Below are positions 17,301 through 25,266 of a stretch of DNA of 64,000 bases, piece after piece. The stretch's first letter is position 1. Each line of letters begins with the position of its first letter. The stretch is from the NCBI GenBank assembly GCA_963726125.1, contig CAVSBG010000005.1:620001-684000 (forward strand), in the 5' to 3' direction. Both the position numbers and the translations under genes were made by a program. The notes below the pieces were generated by a model that saw only the letters and a list, made by a program, of their open reading frames with translations, was not told the origin of the DNA and searched no databases. The stretch comes from JAMXLO01 sp963726125. GTDB taxonomy: Bacteria > Pseudomonadota > Alphaproteobacteria > Acetobacterales > Acetobacteraceae.

Positions 17301-18356
17301 ATGACTCTTGGCGCCGTACTCAATCACCTGATGTTCGCGGCTGCGCTGGCTCTGCTGTCCGCCGGCGTGGTGCGCGTAATGATCGCGGTGCGGCTGCTGG
17401 ACCGGCCCGACCCGCGCAAGGTGCACACGCAGGCTACACCGAAGGGCGGCGGCGTGGGGGTGGTGGTGGCGTTCCTGGTCGGCATCGCGGTGCTGTACCG
17501 GTTCGCGGAATTTTCCCGACTGGCTGACCCATATTTTGTCGGGGTGATCGAAGCCTCTGCCGCCATCGCCGTCGTGGCATTCCTGGACGACGTCTACGAC
17601 TGGAAGTTCACAGTCAAATTGTCGGCGCAGGTCTTCGCGGCGTTGGTTGCGGTGGCCAGCGGCATCTATGTTTCGAATTACCGGGTGCCGTATGTCGGGC
17701 CGTTCTATGTCGGCTGGGTGGGCGTGCCGGTGACGGTGGCGTGGCTGCTGTTCACCACCAATGCGATGAACTTCATCGACGGGCTGAACGGCCTGGCAGG
17801 TGGCGTGGCATTGATTGCTGCGGCCTTCATTGCGGGGATCGCGGCGGCGTATGGCGGTTGGTTCGGCTACTTCGCCTCGCTCCTGCTGGTCGCAGGGTTG
17901 GTTGGATTTCTGCCGTTCAACTTCCCTCGCGCCCGCATCTTCATGGGCGACGTGGGCAGCCAGTTCTGCGGCTTCATGCTGGCGATCCTGGGGGTCGTGG
18001 CGAGCCGGCTGGAAGACGCGAAACTGTCCTTCCTGATCGTGCCGATGTTGCTGTCGGGCGTGCTGTTCGACGTGGCGTTCACGCTGGTGCGGCGCGCTTG
18101 GGCGGGTGAAAAGATCACCGCGCCACACCGCGGGCATCTGTATCAGGTCGCACAACGCTCTGGCATTCCAGCGGTGGGCGTCACGCTGGTGCATTGGGGA
18201 TTTGCCGGATTCGGCGGCATGTGTGCGCTTGGTTTTCTGGCAGCGGACGCGGACGTGCAGCCGTTCATTCCGCTACTGACACTTGTGCCGCAGATGGTCT
18301 GGTTTGGCTATGTGGTTCGGCGCGCTCAGCGGGCAGGCGTCGGGCAGTGGGGGTGA
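17301..18356 (+). CDS. glycosyltransferase family 4, WecA/MraY-like sugar-phosphate transferase
   Basis: A 351-residue polytopic inner-membrane enzyme with about ten segments. Such enzymes move a sugar-1-phosphate from a UDP-sugar to undecaprenyl phosphate and so start O-antigen or capsule repeat synthesis. The four family motifs are present: LDRPDPRKVHTQATPKGGG, FLDDVYDWK (the metal-binding Asp pair), NAMNFIDGLNGLAGG, and FMGDVGS with HRGHLYQ on cytoplasmic loops. It is WecA/WbpL-like rather than MraY, since no cell-wall genes are nearby. Neighbouring sugar-modifying and export genes fit surface polysaccharide assembly. Confidence 0.92.
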   Translation: MTLGAVLNHLMFAAALALLSAGVVRVMIAVRLLDRPDPRKVHTQATPKGGGVGVVVAFLVGIAVLYRFAEFSRLADPYFVGVIEASAAIAVVAFLDDVYDWKFTVKLSAQVFAALVAVASGIYVSNYRVPYVGPFYVGWVGVPVTVAWLLFTTNAMNFIDGLNGLAGGVALIAAAFIAGIAAAYGGWFGYFASLLLVAGLVGFLPFNFPRARIFMGDVGSQFCGFMLAILGVVASRLEDAKLSFLIVPMLLSGVLFDVAFTLVRRAWAGEKITAPHRGHLYQVAQRSGIPAVGVTLVHWGFAGFGGMCALGFLAADADVQPFIPLLTLVPQMVWFGYVVRRAQRAGVGQWG

Positions 18357-18377
18357 CGTCGCAGCCGGGCTGGTCCT

Positions 18378-18481
18378 GGCCATCCGTCGCGCCTCCGTAG
18401 CGCTGCGGATGGCCGGGACTGATCCCCGGGTGATCCCCGGGTCAAGCCCGGGGAGTTCGGACCGGGGACTTCGGACCGGGG
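18378..18481. repeat. intergenic repeat cluster between convergent genes
   Basis: It contains an inverted repeat ggccatccg (18378-18386)/cggatggcc (18406-18414), a tandem duplication of gatccccgggt (18421-18431 and 18432-18442), and a duplication of ttcggaccgggg (18456-18467 and 18470-18481). This resembles REP-type extragenic palindromes. It lies between the convergent WecA-like and MarR genes, where it may help transcription to stop. Confidence 0.7.
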
Positions 18482-18495
18482 GAGACGTGTCGGGA

Positions 18496-18894
18496 TCAAG
18501 CCGTTGCGGTGCGGCGGCTATGGGTCTCGCTGGCTGCCGCCGGGCTTTTCTTGGCGGAGGTGGCAGCCTCACCCATGATGGAGCGGAGGTCGCGCAGGAA
18601 CGAGGCCCCCTTTAGCGTGCGTTGGACCAGGATGCTGCGGCGATCCAGCGGGTCCACCTTGCGGCGCGCCAGATCGAGTTCGCCCAGGCGGTCGAGCGCG
18701 CGGGTGATTGCCGGCTTCGAAACGTTCAGTTCAGCGGCCAGACCGCGGACGGTATGACCGCCGTCCATCAGGTAGCAGGTGAGGAACACGCCTAGCTGGC
18801 GCGCCGAAAGATCGGGACCGTCGCGGCGCACCAGCGCAACGATCGTCTCCCGCAGGATGCCGACCATCTGGTCGGCCGAAGGGTTCACAGCCAT
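18496..18894 (-). CDS. MarR-type winged-helix transcriptional regulator
   Basis: A 132-residue DNA-binding protein with LSARQLGVFLTCYLMDGGHTV, VRGLAAELNVSKPAITRALDRLGE as the helix-turn-helix and recognition helix, and RKVDPLDRRSILVQRT as the wing. The C-terminal tail is Ala/Ser/Lys-rich. AAAGGA lies before ATG 18894; a longer frame begins 11 codons earlier without a ribosome site. A 19-bp sequence 39 bases upstream of the start recurs upstream of the export operon at 23.8 kb, which hints at co-regulation or autoregulation. Confidence 0.85.
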   Translation of the reverse strand: MAVNPSADQMVGILRETIVALVRRDGPDLSARQLGVFLTCYLMDGGHTVRGLAAELNVSKPAITRALDRLGELDLARRKVDPLDRRSILVQRTLKGASFLRDLRSIMGEAATSAKKSPAAASETHSRRTATA

Positions 18895-18932
18895 ATTATT
18901 TCCTTTCTGAGTCCCGGACAGGTTCAAGGCCG

Positions 18933-18951
18933 GAGGCGAGTCTCGAACACC
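18933..18951 (-). promoter_or_regulatory. shared 19-bp upstream motif, copy 1
   Basis: Read on the minus strand it is ggtgttcgagactcgcctc, 39 bases before the MarR start codon. An exact copy lies at 23789-23807. The core CGAG-A-CTCG is a palindrome, as expected for a dimeric regulator site. Its function is inferred only from identity and position. Confidence 0.5.
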
Positions 18952-19037
18952 AACGGTCCTGGAACAATAACGACCCTACGCCAATACCGTTGCGGGTGTG
19001 AAGTCTTTCCGTTCCGCTCTCGGTTATTTGAGGATTC

Positions 19038-20436
19038 CTAATGCGCCACCGATCCGACAGTTCGTTCCGCCACGCCAGCGAAAAGCGCGCGCATGGCGTA
19101 GGCCTCGCCGCCCTCCGGCCGGCCTGGTGCAGTCTGGTCATTCCACGCATATAGGTCGAAATGCGCCCATGCAATACCCGGCGTAACAAACCGTTGCAGA
19201 AATAATGCGGCAGTAATGGCGCCGGCATGGGGCTTTGACGAGACGTTATTGAAATCCGCAATCGGGACTGTCCAGCCAGCGGTCATAGCCAGGCCACAAC
19301 GGCAGACGCCAGAGCGGATCGTAGTGCTGCTGGCCATTGCGCAACAGTGTATCGGCCCAGCCATCATCATTGCAGAACATCGCAGGCAGATCCGGCCCGA
19401 GCGCGACGCGTGCCGCCCCCGTCAAGGTCGCGCAATCGACCAGCAGCGACGGAGCTTCGTCGCAGGCATCGGCCAGCAGGTCGCACAATACGAGCCGCCC
19501 CTCCGCATCGGTATTGCCGATTTCCACTGTCAGGCCCTTGCGGGTGCGAATAACGTCGAGTGGGCGCATCGCAGTGCCGGACACGGAATTCTCCACGCAG
19601 CCGACGCGGACGACGAGCCGGACGGGCAGGTCTGCCTGCATGATCATGCGGGCCAGGCCCAGTACGGTCGCCGCGCCGCCCATGTCCTTTTTCATCCGCA
19701 GCATGCCGCTGGACGGTTTGAGATCGTACCCGCCGGTATCGAAGCATACGCCCTTTCCGCACAACGAGATGAGCGGCGCCGAGGCGTGCGCGCTGCTGCC
19801 GGACCAGCGGATGATCGCGACGCGCCCCGGCCGCGTCGAACCGCGCGCGACGGCGGCGACGGTTGGATAACCTGCGTCGAGCGATGCCTCTGCGATCATC
19901 TCGGTCGTGGCGCCATAACGCTTGCCGAGCGAGATCGCGAATTCCGCCAGTTCCACCGGACCGAGCAGGTTAGCCGGTGTGTTGACCAGGTCGCGCACCA
20001 TCCAGGTGGCAGCGGCGGCGGAACGGCTGTGCTCCTGATCCGGTGGTGCGAGCAGCCGTGCCGGCCCGCGCTTCGCCGCCTTCAATGCCCCGTAACGGTA
20101 GGCACCAAGGCAGAAACCGAGCGTGGCCAGCGACGGATCATAGTCGCCGGGTTGCAGGCGCCATATCGGTCCCTCCGGCAGTCGGAAGGCCAGATTGCCG
20201 AATGCGGCCGGAGATGCGTCGTCGCCGAGCCCGAGGACGGCTCCGACCACGCCGGAATCGCCAGGCAGGAACAGCAACTCTTGCGCGGCCGCGGAGAAAT
20301 TGAGTTGCCGTAGGAACTGGCTTTGCGCTTCAGGCAGCTCGCTCAGGAAGGCGGCGAGCCCGGCAGGGCGCACGGCGTGTAACGGGTGTGTCGTATCGGC
20401 GGATTCCACCAGACAATCGAGTCGCTGCTCTAACAT
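19038..20436 (-). pseudogene. M17 leucyl aminopeptidase family protein, frameshifted
   Basis: A cytosolic dinuclear-metal aminopeptidase. The metal and catalytic motifs are intact: GKGVCFDTGGYDLKPSSGM, MKKDMGGAA and the M17 signature NTDAEGRLVL. The frame from ATG 20436 breaks at about 19263-19266. The last part (ADFNNVSSKPHAGAITAALF to GSVAH) lies one frame over and ends at 19038. Deleting one base there gives 465 residues, normal for the family. GGAG precedes the ATG and the gene starts 14 bp after the CaiB gene, so it is the last gene of a minus-strand operon. Sequence error is the likely explanation for the break. Confidence 0.88.
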
Positions 20437-20450
20437 CGGCTCACTCTCCG

Positions 20451-21629
20451 CTACGCGATCGCCTTCATGGCGCGCAGTTGCTCAATTCGATCCGGTGAAT
20501 AGCCAAGCGCCGCAAGGATGGCGTCGGTATGCTCGCCAGCCGAGGGTGGCTGCATGCGCAGTGAAGGCGCCTCATCATCGATGCAGAACGGCAGTCCTGG
20601 CAAATTGGCGACGTTGCCGTTTGGCATCCGCACCGGCAGCGCGCGGCCGAATGCGTTGAGCTGCGGATCATCGAACAGATCCGATGGCGTGCGGACCGGC
20701 GAGAACGGGATGTTCGCTTCGTCCATGAACCGTTCCAGATCGGCGATCGGATAACCGGCTACGATGGCCGCAACGATTTCACGCAGGGCCGGTCGATTGC
20801 GCACGCGATCGGCGTTGGTGGTGAAGCGGTCGTCCGCGAGCAGGTCCGGCCGATCGAACTTCGCACAGAATGATCGCCAGTGATTGTCGGAGGTGATACC
20901 GATGAACAGCTTCTCGCCATTCAGCGTCGGGAATGTCTCGTAGATGCCCCACGCCCCACTGCGGGCAGGCATGGGTGGGGACGGTGTGCCGGTGGCGGCC
21001 TCACCGGCCATGTGCTGCCCCACCAGGAAGGCCGAACTTTCATACAGCGCACTGGTTATGTTGCGGCCCTGCCCGTCCTTGTCGCGCTGGCGCAGCGCCG
21101 CGAGGATGGCGAGCGCACCCATCACGCCGCCCATGATGTCGATCACCGAGGCACCGGCGCGCAGTGGCTGTCCCGGTGGCCCGGTCATGTAGGCGAGGCC
21201 GGTCATGTATTGGGCAATCTCATCGAGCGAGGGACGATGCTCGTAAGGTCCTGGAAGGAACCCCTTCAGCGCGCAGTAGATCAGGCGCGGGTTCAACGCG
21301 TGCAAGGCGTTCCAACCGAGACCCAGGCGGTCCATCGTGCCGGGGCCGAAGTTCTCGATCAGCACATCGGCGTTGCGCACCAGGTCCTGCGCCACCGTAA
21401 GCCCATCGGCGGATTTCGCATCGATGCAAATGCAACGTTTATTACGGTTGAAGTAGGCGAAGAAGCCGGTGGCAAAACCATGCAGACGGCGGGTGCGATC
21501 GCCATCGGGCGCCGGTTCGACGCGGATCACGTCGGCGCCCAGATCCGCTAGCACCACACCGCATGACGGACCCATCACGGTATGGCTGAATTCGAGGACA
21601 GTCAGGCCGGCGAGCGGCAGGATCGTCAT
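20451..21629 (-). CDS. CaiB/BaiF family CoA-transferase
   Basis: A 392-residue class III CoA-transferase, which moves CoA between carboxylic acids. Landmarks are PLAGLTVLEFSHTVMGP, LADLGADVIRVEP, the NADVLIENFGPGTMDRLGLG block with the usual catalytic Asp region just after it, and SLDEIAQYMTGLAYMTG. I use ATG 21629, with GAAGGA nine bases upstream; TTG 21638 is possible. It sits 13 bp after the polysaccharide-export ATPase gene, an unexpected neighbour for a CoA-transferase. The substrate is unknown. Confidence 0.9.
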   Translation of the reverse strand: MTILPLAGLTVLEFSHTVMGPSCGVVLADLGADVIRVEPAPDGDRTRRLHGFATGFFAYFNRNKRCICIDAKSADGLTVAQDLVRNADVLIENFGPGTMDRLGLGWNALHALNPRLIYCALKGFLPGPYEHRPSLDEIAQYMTGLAYMTGPPGQPLRAGASVIDIMGGVMGALAILAALRQRDKDGQGRNITSALYESSAFLVGQHMAGEAATGTPSPPMPARSGAWGIYETFPTLNGEKLFIGITSDNHWRSFCAKFDRPDLLADDRFTTNADRVRNRPALREIVAAIVAGYPIADLERFMDEANIPFSPVRTPSDLFDDPQLNAFGRALPVRMPNGNVANLPGLPFCIDDEAPSLRMQPPSAGEHTDAILAALGYSPDRIEQLRAMKAIA

Positions 21630-21642
21630 GCCTGTCAATCCT

Positions 21643-22434
21643 TCAGCTCTCTGCCACTTCCGGCGCCGGAGCCGGAAGTGGCAGCGGCTCGCCGAGGTAT
21701 CTCGGTATCACATCATCCGGCGCGCCGTCCGCGAGAATTCGCCCCTGATCCAGCCATAACACGCGCGTGCACCATTGCCGGATCACGGGCATCAGGTGGG
21801 TCGACAGCACGAGGATTTCAGCACCGCGCACGACGCTCTCCAGTCGCGCCTGCGCCCTTTCCAGGAACTCGGCATCGCCCGCGAGGAACCATTCGTCCAT
21901 CAACAGGATCTGGGGCCGGATCGCCGTTGCCATGGCGAAGCACAGCCGGACCACCATGCCGGCGGAGTAGGTGCGCATCGGCAGGTCCATGAAATCGCCA
22001 AGCTCGGAGAAGGCGGCAACGTCCTCCTCCAGCCGCGGCAGTTCGGCGCGGTTCAAACCGCTGTAAAGACCGCGCAGCTGGATGTTCTCGCGGCCGGTCA
22101 GTTCAACGTTCATGCCAAGGCCGGTATCCAGCATCGTACTCAGGACACCTTGAACGCGTACGCGGCCCATGACCGGTTCGTAGATTCCGGCGAGGGTGCG
22201 CAACAGCGTCGTCTTGCCGGCGCCATTCATGCCAATCAGGCCGAGGCGATCACCGCTGCCGAGGGAGAACGTGATGTTGCGCAGCGCCTCCACGACGACG
22301 CGGGACTGCCTGTCCTGGCCAAGCCGGCCGGATGCGGCCGCCATCACGGTTTTCTTCAGGCTGCGACTGCTGGCGTGGTACAAAGGGAAGAATACCGAGA
22401 CGTCGGCGACCTCGATGCGCGCGTTGTCGACCAT
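21643..22434 (-). CDS. polysaccharide export ABC ATPase (Wzt/KpsT/TagH type)
   Basis: A 263-residue ATP-binding subunit. It has Walker A GMNGAGKTT, the variant signature TYSAGMVVRLCFAMAT in place of LSGGQ, and Walker B ILLMDEWFLAGDAEF. The variant signature and the Glu-Trp after Walker B mark the capsule/O-antigen/teichoic-acid exporter group. There is no long C-terminal glycan-binding domain like that of some O-antigen Wzt proteins. ATG 22434 lies 2 bp after the permease stop, so the pair forms one exporter. Confidence 0.92.
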   Translation of the reverse strand: MVDNARIEVADVSVFFPLYHASSRSLKKTVMAAASGRLGQDRQSRVVVEALRNITFSLGSGDRLGLIGMNGAGKTTLLRTLAGIYEPVMGRVRVQGVLSTMLDTGLGMNVELTGRENIQLRGLYSGLNRAELPRLEEDVAAFSELGDFMDLPMRTYSAGMVVRLCFAMATAIRPQILLMDEWFLAGDAEFLERAQARLESVVRGAEILVLSTHLMPVIRQWCTRVLWLDQGRILADGAPDDVIPRYLGEPLPLPAPAPEVAES

Positions 22435-22436
22435 GT

Positions 22437-23351
22437 TCAAATCCAGAACGCGATTCGTCCGCGCGCGCGGACGAACATCATCCACGACACGGCGCACAGG
22501 AGCAGGCTGTAAACGAGGGCGGAGAGCCAGGTGACCTCGGAGGGCGTGGTACCGAGCAGCGGCGCGCGTACGATCTCGATCAGCGTGTAGAACGGGTTCA
22601 GCGGCAGGTAGACGGCATGTTCGCCAAGTTGCTGCGGTTGCCAGATGACCGGCGTGAGGAAGAATGCGATCTGCATGACGCTGGCAACGATCGGGCCAAT
22701 GTCGCGGAACCGGGCGCAGAAGGTGCCGAGCAACAGGCAGATGGCAAACGCATCCACGATCCAAAGCACAAACGCCGGAAGTGCAAGCAGCGCGTGCCAA
22801 CCCGGCCAGATGCTGAAGATGGCAAAGACGGCAACGATGACCACGACGTTGTGCGCGAGGATCAACACGTTGCGTATCAGCGTGCGCATCGCATGCAGGA
22901 ACAGCGGCATGCGCACCGATCGGATCATGCCTTCGGCCTGGGTGAAGCAGGTGCACGCGTCGCTGACCATGGTTGCAATGAAGGACCACAGGATCTGCGA
23001 CAGCGTGAGGAACGGCAGGTACTGATGGATATCGGTGTGGAACAGGGCCGAATAAAGAAAGCCCAGAGCGGCGACCATGATGGCGGTCGACAGCGTCAGC
23101 CAGAACGGACCGAGTATCGAGCCACGATAGCGGAGGCGGATATCGAGCCAACCGAGCGACCATGCGAGCGGCCTGAGACGCAGACCCTCGAGGACGTCCT
23201 GAACGGCGAGACGGTTGCGCGCCGCCACCGACATCCCGCCCTGAAAATCCAGGACGCTCGACCGCGCGACGGAATCAGGCGTGGCAAGGCTCATGAGAGG
23301 CGGGGCGATAGCCGATCCGGCGTCGCAGGCCAAGGGGTGTGGGGACGTCAC
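22437..23351 (-). CDS. polysaccharide export ABC permease (Wzm/KpsM type)
   Basis: About 304 residues with six predicted membrane segments, of the ABC-2 export type. Landmarks are WLDIRLRYRGSILGPFWLT near residue 70, MPLFLHAMRTLIRNV and VIWQPQQLGEHAVYLPLNPF. The GTG start at 23351 overlaps the stop of the upstream lipoprotein gene (GTGA), favouring coupled translation. A shorter start at ATG 23294 is possible and closer to the usual length. Its partner ATPase follows directly. Confidence 0.9.
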   Translation of the reverse strand: MTSPHPLACDAGSAIAPPLMSLATPDSVARSSVLDFQGGMSVAARNRLAVQDVLEGLRLRPLAWSLGWLDIRLRYRGSILGPFWLTLSTAIMVAALGFLYSALFHTDIHQYLPFLTLSQILWSFIATMVSDACTCFTQAEGMIRSVRMPLFLHAMRTLIRNVLILAHNVVVIVAVFAIFSIWPGWHALLALPAFVLWIVDAFAICLLLGTFCARFRDIGPIVASVMQIAFFLTPVIWQPQQLGEHAVYLPLNPFYTLIEIVRAPLLGTTPSEVTWLSALVYSLLLCAVSWMMFVRARGRIAFWI

Positions 23352-23755
23352 GTGCGATTGCCTTGTCGTTGCTCTGCCGCATCAGGCCGCGCCAGGTGCG
23401 CACCGGTGTCGCGCAGGATGACGACACGGTCACCCGGATGCAGGCCGAGTGCATTGGTCTGGACGATGGAAAGCGTGGTCCCGTCGTCGGCGCGCACGAT
23501 GAATTCGGTCAGCGGCGCCGCCTTGTTGTCGCCGGCGCGCTGCATGTCACCACTATCAACCAGCAGCTTGCGCCAGGCATCCTGCCCCGTCGGCACAGCG
23601 ACTTTCCGCGTCGAGAGAATAGTGCCGTTGCGCGACGTGGCTGGCTGACCGGTGGTTGTTGACGCGGGCGTGAACTGATTCGTGGGCGCGCAGCCTGACA
23701 TGGCGACCATCACCACAAGCCGCAGGCACAACGTCCGATAGCGCAACGTTTCCAT
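23348..23755 (-). CDS. putative lipoprotein, first gene of the export operon
   Basis: A 135-residue protein with a lipoprotein signal: basic start (METLRYRTLCLR), hydrophobic core LVVMVAMS and lipobox Cys at about residue 22 (MSGC). The C-terminal part GTILSTRKVAV ... LGLHPGDRVVILRD resembles the end of SlyB/17-kDa outer-membrane lipoproteins, but the glycine-zipper segment of that family is missing. It lies upstream of, and overlaps, the Wzm gene, so a role near polysaccharide export is possible. No function is assigned. Confidence 0.7.
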   Translation of the reverse strand: METLRYRTLCLRLVVMVAMSGCAPTNQFTPASTTTGQPATSRNGTILSTRKVAVPTGQDAWRKLLVDSGDMQRAGDNKAAPLTEFIVRADDGTTLSIVQTNALGLHPGDRVVILRDTGAHLARPDAAEQRQGNRT

Positions 23756-23788
23756 CCTGGTTGAGAGCACTGCAACGTAGCGCGGATC

Positions 23789-23807
23789 GAGGCGAGTCTC
23801 GAACACC
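23789..23807 (-). promoter_or_regulatory. shared 19-bp upstream motif, copy 2
   Basis: An exact copy of the 19-bp sequence at 18933-18951, here 34 bases upstream of the lipoprotein start codon and inside the 235-bp divergent region shared with the lytic transglycosylase gene. On the minus strand it follows a ttgcaacag sequence that could serve as part of a -35 region, but this is not certain. Confidence 0.5.
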
Positions 23808-23990
23808 TGTTGCAAGTTTGCCGCGCGCCTGAGGGCAGGTGGAGAACATGCCGAGACGATATTGCCTCGAACTGCGATCTACGATAAGGGGTTAAGCTCG
23901 TTTCCTGACCAGTCACCTGAGCGACGGCCGTCCGGCCGCCGTGCCCTCCGGCCATTGCGGCCGCGCCACGACGACGGAGGTTTGCCGCGG

Positions 23991-25160
23991 ATGAACTGCT
24001 CCAATCGTTTCGCCAGCCGCTTCATGCCGCGCACATCTGTGCTGCGCGGTGCAGGCTGTCTGGCGCTCCTTGCCATGCTGGCCGCGTGCGCCAGCCAGGG
24101 GCCCGGCACCAACGCCGCCCAGGAGGCAGCGCGCTACCGGGCTCACGCCCGCGGCAACTACGTGCCGCCAGGACCGCCGCAGGATCCGTGGGGACCCTAC
24201 ATCCGCGAGGCCAGCAAGCGGTTCGACGTGCCGGATGTTTGGATCCGCTCCGTCATGCGGGTTGAGTCGGGCGGCAACGAGTACCAGAACGGCAACCTGA
24301 TTACCTCCGGCGCGGGCGCTATGGGCCTCATGCAGGTGATGCCCGAGACGTATACTGAACTGCAGTCGCGTTACAGCCTCGGCGACGATCCGTTCGATCC
24401 GCATGATAACATCCTGGCGGGCGCGGCTTATCTGCGGGAGATGTACGACATCTATGGCGCGCCCGGATTCCTGGCCGCTTACAATGCCGGTCCGCACCGG
24501 TTGGATGATTACCTGAGCAATAATCGGCCGCTGCCCGATGAGACGCGTCGCTACGTGGCGATGATCGGACCCAACATCGTAGGGGTTTACCCGGTCAATC
24601 ACTCGCCGGCCGAGGACTACGCGATGAACGCGCTGCCGATCAACATCCCGCCTGGGACGCGCTATGGGCGGGCGACAGTGCAGTTGGCGAGCACGCGCGG
24701 TGGCGGTGGTCGGGTACCGGTACGCGCCCCGGTCGAGTACGCGCAGGCGCCGCAGCCGATGCGCGCGGCGGTGCAGCCTCCGCCGCAGCAATACGCGATG
24801 ATCACACCGCCGGTACCACCGCCGTCGCCTCAGCATGCACGGTTCCATCTGATCTCGCAGGCGGTTGCGGAACCGATGCCGATGCATCGTGGCGGGCCGC
24901 CGACGGGGGCCTGGGCAATTCAGGTGGGGGCGTATTCGAACGAGGCGCTGGCTCGCGCGGCCGTTGGCAGTGCGCGTGAGCATGCCGCGGGCGAATTGGC
25001 GGTGGCGCACTCCGCTGTGTCTGGCGTGCATCAGCCGCGTGGGGAGTTGTACCGGGCGCGGCTGACCGGGCTGTCCCGAGAGTCAGCGATGCAGGCCTGC
25101 GAGCGGCTCTCGCACGGCCGCGCAAACTGCATGGTGATATCGCCCGATTCGCAGCTGTAG
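23991..25160 (+). CDS. lytic transglycosylase lipoprotein with SLT and SPOR domains
   Basis: A 389-residue envelope enzyme. Residues 1-30 form a lipoprotein signal with lipobox LAAC. The SLT domain (about 60-190) cleaves peptidoglycan glycan strands; the catalytic Glu is in VMRVESGGNEYQNG, with GAMGLMQVMPET and LAAYNAGPHRLDDYL as supporting motifs. A Pro/Gln-rich linker (about 225-295) leads to a C-terminal SPOR domain (WAIQVGAYSNEALARAA), known to bind denuded peptidoglycan at division sites. GGAGG lies about ten bases before the ATG. It is divergent from the polysaccharide-export operon. Confidence 0.92.
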   Translation: MNCSNRFASRFMPRTSVLRGAGCLALLAMLAACASQGPGTNAAQEAARYRAHARGNYVPPGPPQDPWGPYIREASKRFDVPDVWIRSVMRVESGGNEYQNGNLITSGAGAMGLMQVMPETYTELQSRYSLGDDPFDPHDNILAGAAYLREMYDIYGAPGFLAAYNAGPHRLDDYLSNNRPLPDETRRYVAMIGPNIVGVYPVNHSPAEDYAMNALPINIPPGTRYGRATVQLASTRGGGGRVPVRAPVEYAQAPQPMRAAVQPPPQQYAMITPPVPPPSPQHARFHLISQAVAEPMPMHRGGPPTGAWAIQVGAYSNEALARAAVGSAREHAAGELAVAHSAVSGVHQPRGELYRARLTGLSRESAMQACERLSHGRANCMVISPDSQL

Positions 25161-25232
25161 TATCCCGCCCCCGCGTTCGGTGCAGCATGTTGCGGCGAAC
25201 GCAGGGGAGCTGCAGGCCACTGGAAATCGTAC

Positions 25233-25256
25233 CCGCTCGCGAAGAAGCGCGAGCGG
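25233..25256. terminator. hairpin between convergent genes
   Basis: A 9-bp perfect stem ccgctcgcg/cgcgagcgg with a 6-base loop lies between the stops of the lytic transglycosylase (25160) and the chemoreceptor (25267). The position suits a bidirectional terminator. There is no clear T run on either side. Confidence 0.5.
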
Positions 25257-25266
25257 AATCGCGCGG

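Noticed and set aside
22332..23648. 438-codon plus-strand frame across the Wzm gene
   Set aside because: The opposite strand carries clear ABC exporter genes; this frame is a compositional shadow with no motifs.
24690..24840. Repeat array or CRISPR-like signal in the Pro/Gln-rich part of the lytic transglycosylase gene
   Set aside because: It is a low-complexity coding linker without regular spacing or conserved repeats.
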